DNA from: Acanthaster planci
Taxonomy: Eukaryota; Echinodermata; Asteroidea; Valvatida; Acanthasteridae
Assembly (NCBI RefSeq): GCF_001949145.1
Contig: NW_019091651.1
Span: 189,570 to 247,632 of the forward strand
Length of the DNA: 58,063 bases
Reading direction: 5' to 3'
Below the pieces are notes generated by a model. That model was not told where the DNA came from and did not search any database. It was given only the letters and a program-made list of their open reading frames with translations. The number at the start of each line of letters is the position of its first letter. Position 1 is the stretch's first letter. Both the position numbers and the translations under genes were made by a program. Shown here in pieces: positions 46,956 to 55,905 of this stretch.

Positions 46956-47549
46956 TTAACCACTTGCTGCTGGGTGGTTTGAAAAAAATGCAGTGCTCAT
47001 AATTAGGGCTTTTTCAAGATTTTCAGTTTTCAAAATTCTTTAAAAATTCATCATTTTAGTTAATGGACGTTTACACCCACACGAATTACTGTCTGGGGGC
47101 AACTCTAGTCTGACAGACAAAATCTATTGACGCCCGAGCGTCAGGCCTGCCCAGGCCTGCAGCCTTTTAAAAAGAGCCCAGATTGTGTGGTGTTATGTAA
47201 CTTTCTTTTGTTCACGAACCTGCCACAGTGCACTGCTCTTTTCAATAGGGGCCAGATTAGCATGCAGCACGAGCAGCACTGTGTGGATCAGCGCTGCGGT
47301 GGTGGAGCGCTTTTGTCCCCGGTGGTAACCATTTAAACTAAGTGCCCCAGGCCGTGTATTTAAAACAAGGCTGGATTATCCCCACTATTGAGAGTGAAAA
47401 ATGTCAGTAATGCCCAGCAACCTGGTATTTTGTTCCGAGTACGGCCTTTTGTTACAAAGCCCAGTTCCCTTTCTCTGATTTCATAAACTCCAGCCCAGTG
47501 TATAAACATGCAATGCCCGAAACTGGAGTCCCTGGCGGCAAGTGGTTAA
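46956..47549 (+). mobile_element. MITE with TTAA target duplication (piggyBac-like ends)
   Basis: TTAA at 46956-46959 is followed by CCACTTGCTGCTGGGTGG. The far end is CCCTGGCGGCAAGTGG followed by TTAA at 47546-47549. The inverted ends match over CCACTTGC(T/C)GC. The 586-bp body has no coding capacity. TTAA duplications are typical of piggyBac transposons, so the element was probably moved by a piggyBac-type transposase encoded elsewhere. The copy at 12.4 kb is its relative. Confidence 0.8.
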
Positions 47550-48694
47550 AATTGCAAAACAAAAATTTAAAATAAGGTTAATTGAAACACGAAGATACAA
47601 TTTCAAGGGTTTTTAGTAAGATTGATAAAACCATTTCTTTTTCCTGGTTCCTTTAAGTAAAACTTACATGTACATTGGAAACCCGAAAGCTGCTGTCATG
47701 TTGGAGTCATGCCTGATTTGTGTTATGTTTGTGTAGATATGAATTTAATATACGCCGTCACCAAAAATCATTGAAATAAATGGTTGAACAATAATATGTA
47801 ATCACTGGCTCATTATCTCTCCTTCCATTACTTTAACTTCCTGCCTCCTTCCTGCCTCCTTCCTGCTACTTTAACTTCATCAATCTACTTATCGCAAATT
47901 AATTCAAATTGAACTCTTTATACAGAAAACTTTAGTTTACTGCATTTCCCCCCGATGACATCGTTTTACAAAAATGAAGCCCAATTTGTAAAAATCCCCA
48001 TGTCACGGTCATTGCAAAATAGTGAAAATTGATAGTCTGATGACAATATTTTTTTGCACTGCTTTGAAGAATGCTGGTTTTACTTTTTTCATCACAAAAC
48101 CACAGGACTCTTGCCAGACATACATTTCACTTGTACAAAATTGAGTGATTCCATTTTATTTGTGTATTTGATAGCTGCCAATTAAAGGAAAATAACGTCG
48201 TTACAGTGAGGCTACATGTGTACAAAAAATAAAGCAAGGAGTTTTGTTTTTATTGCGAAATGCTTTTTGGCCTGCAGCTTCACTACATCATACATGCAAG
48301 TGTGCATGTAATGCGAAATGTACATTATTATTTTTTATTCAGAAATCAATCAACTAGGTAACAATTGTACATATATATAAAGAAAACAGGAGACGGTTAA
48401 TTCATTCTGGGATAAAGCCAATTATACAGGCTTATTTCCATTGGGGTCCCTTACTTGTATACAGTATACACACTACACAAGCTAGCTGGGAAAATAAGAC
48501 AACACGCATCGAAACGTATCAAATTATATTGATGTGCTAGGTCAAAAGTTCAGTTTCGTGGCCGCGGTAGCTAAAAATAAAGTAACTGGAGGATCGCAGG
48601 GGAATGACCAGCAATTTCTCGAGGTGTCTGACGTCACAGTAGTCACTGAGAATGGAAGTATGCGTGCAGGCATGTAAATTCCTACACGATAAGA
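47550..48694. other. Intergenic, no gene seen
   Basis: AT-rich. Contains a short CTTCCTGCCTC tandem at about 47840-47865. Confidence 0.45.
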
Positions 48695-48699
48695 TACCC

Positions 48700-49140
48700 A
48701 GCTAGCATTGATACGTTGGGCCGACGTCAGCAATCGTCGGATCCGTCTTAGTTGTATTTCTGGCGTTGTTCTGACATTGGTAAATGGTCAAAATTTGGAC
48801 CTTGGCCTGCCAACGTTCAGTTGACATTGGCAATTGGTTTGTATTATTGACGTTGAAGTTGCCGACGTTGCGCCGATGTTTAGCGTCCAGTATGCAATTT
48901 GACGTCAGCATGCCAACTCTATGCTGATGTTGGCTATTGTTCCGTATATTTGACGTTGAGCTGGTGACACTGCACCGACGTTTAGCGTCCAGTATGCACT
49001 TTGACGTAGGCATGCCAACTGTATGCTAACGTTGGTGACTGGTTATTATGTTTGATGCAACATTGCCAACGTTGTGCTGACGTAAGTGTACAATATGCAT
49101 TTTCACGTCGGCATGCCAACTGTGAGCTGTGCCGACGTTA
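48700..49140. repeat. Tandem sub-repeat, period about 101-102 bp, within the TACCCAG element
   Basis: The word GCATGCCAACT occurs at 48908, 49010 and 49111, and TTTAGCGTCCAGTATGCA recurs at the same spacing. About four degenerate units are present. The open frames here reflect the repeat. Confidence 0.8.
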
Positions 49141-49430
49141 GCTGTTGATTTGCATGACTGCTAAACAGTTCGCGGTACCCGCTGCTTCACCTGACTCGGA
49201 CTGGGCAGCCGACCCCGGCAAGCTCGGTGGTCGAGTGGTTAAGACATCTGCACTAGTAAGCAGGAGGTCGTGGGTTTGAATCTCACCTGAGTAAGCTAGT
49301 GACTTTTTTCGCAAGCTCTCGGACAAGCACTGAGCACACAGTGTTTATTAATATATACGTTGGGTAAGGGCAAAACCCGTTATATAAATTAACATCTCCC
49401 CAATGCAAAGATACATCTTGAAAACAACTG
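49141..49430 (+). mobile_element. tRNA-derived SINE, copy 1 (most complete)
   Basis: The tRNA-like head at about 49222-49293 has an A box (TGGTCGAGTGG) and a B box (GGTTTGAATCT) at normal tRNA spacing. Then come GCAAGCTCTCGGACAAGCAC, ACGTTGGGTAAGGGCAAAAC and a tail with AACATCTCCCCAATGCAAAG, ending near CATCTTGAAAAC. RNA polymerase III would transcribe such heads. Tail fragments occur at 9.7 kb and a second copy at 35.2 kb. The head looks closest to a tRNA with a Leu/Ser-type D-arm; the source tRNA cannot be fixed by eye. Confidence 0.82.
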
Positions 49431-50459
49431 AACGAGTCACTAAACCAGATCTCGCCGTAATTAGAATAAAGCTAAAACTAGAATGAGTGAGCCGGTCATG
49501 AATAAAACAAACAGAAGATCAAACCATTGACGTGAGAAAGTTCAGTCTAATTTGTCTGTGTGTCTAGTGTACAAACCAGGAGTGAATATTCTACCGATAG
49601 CCAGACTAAGAGAAATTGAAAGCAAATCTAATGTATTTCTACATTAGCAATCATTAATGCAATCTTATTGTATTGTACAATTTAATCTGTTTAATTCCAA
49701 TCTTAAATAAAATCATTCCTTTAAATTGTTTATATAAATGAAGGTTTTTTTTCTTCCGGACTTGTACTGTTCACAGGATACGATGGAATGATTCAAAACA
49801 AAGAATTTCATTGTTATTTAGTTGCGTGCAGACGCATGCTTTTGTGCGCTCTTACACAGCAGTCCGCTGTTATTCAATCCAACCGAATTAAGTTTGATAA
49901 TTGTACATACAGTCTTAATTATTACCAACATGTAGGGGAAAAATTCTAATATAGGATACCCATTAAAGTTGTTATGACGGCTTACTAGCCCATGCTGTCC
50001 CACGTTATTTTGCATAAGATGGTTAAATGAATATGTTTTCATGTTGGCCCAACATTTGTATCAAGTACATCGGGCGAATATTTGTTATCTGTTGGGTTGA
50101 TGTCCAGCAATGCGTTGCCATTTCGAAGGCCCAATAGAAAAACTTACGTCAGGCCAACGTCTGTAATAAATAGTCTGCCCAACGTCAAAATAATCTGTTG
50201 GGTTGACGCCCAGCCAACACATCGGCATTACGAAGGCCCAATGGAAAAACAGGCCAACGTTGCCCGACAAAGTCACACTGACAGCTCGATGGTTGTCTAG
50301 CCAGTGTTAGTCCAACATAAGCATGCTATCTGGGTAGGGCCAATTCGCTTGTGTATGCAAAGATTGGCTTACTTCGGTAACCATTTTTATAATACCTCAA
50401 AAATTAGACTTGTCCATCTACTATGTGAAATACCATCACATCATTAAGGCATAGTATTT

Positions 50460-51005
50460 CACGCCCTGGCCTCAGAAGGTGATTGGGCTGAGTGGACAAT
50501 GTCCCAATAGACTTGTCTCAACAAACGACTTGTCTTAACTGTCAACTTGTCTCTCCCTTTTACGCATGGACGGTCGAGTTGTCTCAATGATTGAGTTGTC
50601 CAAAGTCCAGTTGGCAAACAGTCGAGTTGTTCGACATCCCGACAACCGTATCCTGGCTGACAAAAAACACTCACTGTACCCCTGGACGATTCCAGAGTTG
50701 TCCGGACCCAGGTTGTAGATAAGGTCACAAATGATGATGTCTTGTACTTTTGTAGAAGACCTAGGTCTTGTCACCCGTTTATACCGTACTGACATGACAG
50801 TGTACATGTATAAAGTTTCAAAAGTAGTATGGAAACCACACAGGCCAGTCCTAAACACTTTGAATTTAACGTATTTCACACGTGTCAACATACCACTTGG
50901 CTGAGCCGCCAATGGACAACTTACCTGTCCTTTTGTCGAGTTGTCTCTTCAGTCGAGTTGGCCCAAGTCAAGTTTGCAAATGGTCGAGTTGTCTGGACTC
51001 CCTTA
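50460..51005 (-). repeat. Dispersed repeat with GTCGAGTTGTCTC minisatellite, copy B
   Basis: The reverse complement of 50560-50700 matches 40330-40500. The minisatellite motif GGTCGAGTTGTC recurs at 50505-50640 and again at 50932-50992, so motif clusters flank a 300-bp interior, as at 10.2-10.5 kb. Confidence 0.78.
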
Positions 51006-51117
51006 CAAAGATACATGATCTAGTCCTTCGTCACTTTGAAGTAATGCTTTCACAGACATGACAGAGTAAATTTGAAAGAATTAACGTTACCTAGATTCTA
51101 GATAGAACGAAAGACCC

Positions 51118-51197
51118 GATCAGTTCTAGCCCGAGACTGGGGGCCTGCACGTACAATAAAGACACGGACAGGCCCCCAATCTGGCTGGGGCTAGATC
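51118..51197. repeat. Short hairpin
   Basis: Arms 51118-51147 (CTAGCCCGAGACTGGGGGCC) and 51169-51197 (GGCCCCCAATCTGGCTGGGG) are near-complementary around a 21-base loop that contains AATAAA. Confidence 0.7.
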
Positions 51198-51236
51198 AGC
51201 AGTTCCAACCAGTCCCAACTATCGGGGTTCATTACC

Positions 51237-51700
51237 ATTAGCACCCTGTTCCTATAATAAGGAAATAAAGTCCTGTTTCTCAAACTAACTCACATTTTGA
51301 CCTTAAGGAACCATTACTTAATCCGGACAGGCCTAGTTTAGGTAAATTTTGACAACATTTAAGCAAGAAAACTTCAAATTTCTAACTCAAGTTTGGCAAA
51401 AGACAACCACTCAGTCGACGAATCACTTCATCTTCTTTTTCGTCCGGTTACCCGACTCAGGCTTTTTGGATTCATCAAAACAAATCTCCATCCAGGTCAA
51501 GGAACCAGACTACATTTGCTTATATCTTGTTGTTCACAACTCATCACGGTACGCTGCCATTTTACCCCAAAATGTCCCTCAAAAACCAAAAGCCCTGCTC
51601 TCTTTACAAATATGAAAGCAGACATCACCATCAACTTGTTTAGATAAGTTATTTTGAAAAAGTAGAATTTGTTCCCTTATTATAGGAACAGGATGCTAAT
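51237..51700. mobile_element. MITE with 26-bp terminal inverted repeats
   Basis: Left end ATTAGCACCCTGTTCCTATA; right end in reverse complement ATTAGCATCCTGTTCCTATA, continuing ATAAGG. The 464-bp body has no coding capacity. The target duplication is unclear. It directly abuts the LINE start. Confidence 0.75.
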
Positions 51701-51714
51701 CAAGAAGAGTAATT

Positions 51715-53490
51715 CTCATTTGTATGTCCCCTGTGCATGTTCTCTTCCTCAATATCAAATGATTCTACAGATGATGTGGGCAGCTTGAATACATCCCCAT
51801 CTGGTCAAGATTCTCAGGATCGAGAGGGTATGACATCAAATAATCCTCAAGACCTGAAGACAAATACAATGAAACTGACAACCCATTTGATGCTTTCTGT
51901 CAAAAAGGCCTATATTTTCTACATTTGAATGCACGGAGTCTCCTACCGAAGCTTGAGGAGATCAAGAGACTTGCTGTACAATCAAATGCTGCTGTAATTG
52001 GCATAATTCTTTCAGTGATGCAGAGGTCGAGATCCCAAATTATGTTGTCTTGAGTACTGATCGGAATCGTGGAGGCGGTGGTGTATGTATGTACATAAGG
52101 AAAATGTAACTTATAATCACAGACAAGATCTGCAAAACAAGCAATTGGAGGTAGTTTTTGCGGATCTGATGTTGCACACAAGCAAACCCCTCCTTATAGG
52201 GATTTACATCGCCCTCCTAAACAAACTAACTTTTATCACGCTATGGAACAGTGTCTTACACAAGGCCACAGCCTTGAGGAACGGGAGGTTATCCTATTAG
52301 GAGACTTCAATACCAATGTGGTTACAGAACAATCCAACAATAGACTTGTTAGGCTTGTGAATAGTCTTTGTTCTGTGTTTAATCTGACGCAATTAATTCA
52401 TGATTATACTAGAGTTATGGTTGAACACAGGTCAATTATTGACTTAATCCTTGTGTCACATGAGTCAAAAATTTCCCAACATGGGGTATTAAATTCTGGC
52501 ATTAGTGATCATAACTTGATCTTTTGTAATAGGAAAATTACTTGTGTTTCAGTTAACAAACATCATACGATCAAAATGAGGTCTATGAGAAACTATTCTA
52601 AGGAAGAATTTCTTACCCGCCTAAATCAGATTGACTGGTTTTCTGTTCTAGGAACAGATGATATTGAACTTGCTTGGAGTTAATTTAAAAATATTTTTCT
52701 GAACATACTTAACTCCACAGCTCCCATAAAGGAAACAAGGTTGAAACAAAGAACAGAACCTTGGATGGCTGATGAGATATTGACAAGTATTCGTGCCAGA
52801 ATTAGGTTATTTTCAGAATTTAGAAAATCTTGAGATAAGTTCTCAGAGTTTAAAAGGAAAAGAGCTCAAACTCGGAAGCTCACAGAAAATGCAAAAGCTG
52901 ACTACATAAGGAATAAACTTGAGGAGGGAAAATCTAACCCTAAAAAAACTTTGGCAAAAAGTTAAAAGTTAAAAGTCTTGGATCCTCCTGCAAACACAAA
53001 TCATCTTCCAGTAGCACATGTCTAATTATGCATGGTACATCAGCATTTGGTAAGTACGAAATCGCTGAGGCTTTTAATAGCTTTTTTACGACAGTGGCAA
53101 CTAAAGTCGTCTCAAAATTTCAAGCTGGAAGTAGCAATTTTTGCCTTTCATTTGTTACTCAGTTTTATGCCAATAAGGGTGTAGTTCCTGATGCATTTGG
53201 TTTGAGTTGTCAGTGAGGAATATATACTAAAATTACTGCATAGTTTTAATTGTTCTTTTGTAATACCACATCATCACACCTACATGTATGGACAACACTC
53301 TTTTCAAGTTACTGGGACAAAATTATGGAATAAACTTCCTGTTATGCTACGTAACATTAACTCATCTTTAGACAATTTTAAGAAGGCTGTTAAAATGTAT
53401 TATTTTGATGAGCTTCAACTTCAGGAGGACGCGTTGTTGGTTGAACGTTGCCTGGTTCATTTCATATGTAATCTGATTTTTTAACTTCCT
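51715..53490 (+). mobile_element. Non-LTR retrotransposon (CR1/L2-like LINE), internally deleted
   Basis: The 5' part encodes an apurinic-type endonuclease (about 51907-52550); the 3' part (53281-53480) encodes the C-terminal motif QVTGTKLWNKLPVMLRNINS, found after the reverse transcriptase in CR1/L2-like elements. Between them, only ARIRLFSEFRKS, RAQTRKLTENAKADYIRNKL and the pre-RT motif YEIAEAFNSFFTTVATKVVS (first residues approximate) are seen. The whole reverse transcriptase (FADD region) is missing. Confidence 0.85.
51905..52680 (+). pseudogene. LINE endonuclease domain (AP-endonuclease-like)
   Basis: The domain that nicks target DNA for LINE insertion. Visible motifs: GLYFLHLNARSLLPKLEEIK with the first catalytic Asn; DRNRGGGGVCMYI; VILLGDFNTNV with the Asp and Asn; HRSIIDLILVSH; and SGISDHNLIF with the final Asp-His pair. 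The glutamate of the ITETWL motif is lost in a small deletion near 52005, and frames shift at about 52000, 52100 and 52215. From 52243 the frame is open for 146 codons. The copy is inactive, but the fold is recognisable throughout. Confidence 0.85.
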
Positions 53491-54739
53491 TCTTTTTAAT
53501 TGAAAAATAGTAACTTCTTTTCTGACATAATGTCTTTTATGAGTCTGTTTAGTTTTAATTATATATATGCCTTTGGATGTTAATGTCTTTTTATGTAGAG
53601 GACCAAAATTTTTTTGGGGGGGGGGTACCACTGTAGACACTAAACGCATAGACCACCAGGTCTTATTCAAAACTACAGGGGGTTTTCCTGATCTGTGCGG
53701 CGCCCGACTAAAATCAAAACTATGGGCAAATTTGCCCCTCGGTATAGGGAATTAACGTATAGTTGAAGAATTCCAGTCATAAAATTCTATGCAGCCACAT
53801 TTCAATTTAAAAAAACCTCTATTTACTTAATCTGGCCCCTAGGGATTCAAATCGAAGTTGCAATATCTGAAAAGAAGAGTTAGCAGTACAGTCCTGTGAG
53901 AGCAAAAAAGTGAACGCATTTTGGGAGCACATGTAAACAAATACAGGCACTGTAAGTGCGTTGCACGTAATGCACACTGGACGCACTGCCATCCGTCGCT
54001 TTGCTCAGTGTTTTTTTTCAAAATCACGGTTTTACTTGCAAGATTGGCTGTCTATGCATTTATATGTCTGTGGTACTCACCATTGATCTCCATTATATAG
54101 GGTGCGTTTGATTAGCTTTCCTGAATACACCAGTGTTACGCGCTAGGGAAGCCTTGAAATGAGGCTAATTGAATGTATTAGCCAAGGCATTCTGGGAAAA
54201 AGGTCAAGTCCCTGCCATGTTCCATCATGTCCATGCACGAACAGTCCATCCCTGACGTCGTTACCCTTGGGCAGCCTCCAGAGACCCGCTTGCCAGTGGG
54301 GGCAGGCACGAATATCACATGATGGCTAAACAAACGCTCTCGTGTAAGTTTGACTTACACATGTAAACTAATCGAAACACACCCATAATAGAGATCAATG
54401 ATACTCACCGCATAGGCACGCAATGAGGCGCACAAGTATATGCACCTTTAAAGCGGAGCACGCTGAGTACATGTAATTAATTTACTCCCGCAAGTATGGT
54501 TCACGCAGAACGCATGCAAGAACCCGCTTGTAACCACCTGTCTTTCGTTTCACTGATTGGGGGTGGCATGCACTTCAGCTCGGGGTGGATACTCCCTGGT
54601 GCAGACAAGAAGCGCAACTCCACATCACTACCATACAAGCGGGATCTTCTGATAGTTGCTTCAGTATAATTATTTTATTGGCCGTACAGGAACAACAACA
54701 TTCTGGAAACACGGAAACGGAAAGAGGGCTTAATTAGGA
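53491..54739. other. Intergenic, no gene seen
   Basis: A (G)n run of nine to ten lies at about 53617. Near-identical phrases CACCATTGATCTCCATTATA (54080) and its partly inverted form near 54395 hint at another foldback of about 330 bp with ends at GGTGCGTTTGATTAG and CTAATCGAAACACACCC. Confidence 0.4.
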
Positions 54740-54889
54740 ATCTAACTTGAATCGATAAGTTTGAAACTATTCACTTTCCCTAGTGAAGAGGATTATCATA
54801 AATTTACATACTACTAGAATAATTACGTTCAACTACATCCAATACAACTGAACTAATCGTTAAACCAGATATCGCTGTAATTAGAATAA

Positions 54890-55905
54890 AGGTAAAACCA
54901 GAGATTATCTTAAAAGCTTTTTGGCCTTTTGAAACTTGATTAATTAATCTATAGCACAAACCTTTTGTAGAAATGATTTGATCATGTCCATATAGGTTCA
55001 AGTTTGGAACCCAGTCACACATGCACTTCAAGAGACACAGCACTTGGGAGAGTGACCCTTTAATGTCACATGACATGATTATTTGATGACGTAACCATCA
55101 TGTAAGGTCAATTTCGTCTATGACACTTCCCTTCCAAAGCAACTGCTAAGTTTTAACCCAATGGGACAAACACTTCAGGAGATACAGTGCATTAAGGGAT
55201 GCAGGTTTTATGTCACGTGATTTGTCACTTAATGACATCATCATCACACGAGGTCAATATTTGCCCAAAGCACTTCCTTTCCAAGATATCTCCAAGGTTT
55301 GAACCCAATTGGACATAGACTTCAGGAAATGTAGTACTTCAAATGAAGCACCTTTAAGGTCACATGATTTGTCACTTAATGACATCATCATCACATGAGG
55401 TGAATATTCGTCTAAACGACTTACCTTCTAAGATATCTGCAAGGTTTGAACCTAATTGGGCATATACTTCAAGATGTATAGCATATTAAATAGTTCACCT
55501 TTAATGTCACGTGACTTCTCACCTGGTGACATCATGATCACATGAGGGTAATATTCATCTAAGCCACTTCCCTTCCAAGATATCTGCAAGGTTTGAATCT
55601 TAATGGGCATATACTTCAGGATATATAGCATATTAAATATTCCTCCTTTAATGTCACGTGACTTCTCACCTGATGACCTCATCATCACATGAGGGCAATA
55701 TTCGTCTAAACCACTTCCCTTCCAAGATATCTGCAAGGTTTGAACCTGATTGGGCATATACTTCAGGAGATATAGCGTATTAAATAGTACCCACTTTAAT
55801 GTAACAGACTTATTGTTTGATGACGTCAGTACAAAATGAGCTCATTATTTGCCAAAAGAACTCTCTTTCCAAGATATAAGCAGGGTTTCAACCCCAGCAC
55901 CAACA
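54890..55905 (+). repeat. Tandem array with a 147-bp period
   Basis: The word AAGGTTTGAA (or its variant) starts at about 55148, 55294, 55441, 55588 and 55735, spaced 146, 147, 147 and 147. An earlier divergent unit is at about 54999. Each unit carries a TGATGACxTCATCATCACATG block and CTTCCCTTCCAAGATATCTG. As 147 is a multiple of three, a 101-codon frame stays open through the units on the minus strand, but it only reflects the repeat. Confidence 0.9.

Larger units (their letters stand above)
48695..50336. mobile_element. Non-autonomous DNA transposon with TACCCAG terminal inverted repeats
   Basis: The left end reads TACCCAGCTAGCATTGATAC. The right end, read in reverse complement, is TACCCAGATAGCATGCTTAT. 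About 18 of the first 26 bases agree, and further GTTGG words follow. If the outer TA is the target duplication, this suits a Tc1/mariner-like or other TA-targeting superfamily. The inside has sub-repeats built on CCAACGTTGG, GACGTTGG and TTGGGTTGACG words, and a SINE is nested in it. No transposase is present. Confidence 0.72.

Noticed and set aside
48702-49013. 103-codon frame on -
   Set aside because: It follows the roughly 101-bp tandem sub-repeats of the TACCCAG element.
49222-49293. Functional tRNA gene
   Set aside because: It has A- and B-box-like words, but the same head and tail recur at 35.2 kb and the tail at 9.7 kb, so it is the head of a SINE. The cloverleaf stems are poor.
55452-55757. 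101-codon frame with an internal peptide repeat on -
   Set aside because: The repeat peptide (49 residues) follows directly from the 147-bp DNA period, so this is a shadow of satellite DNA.
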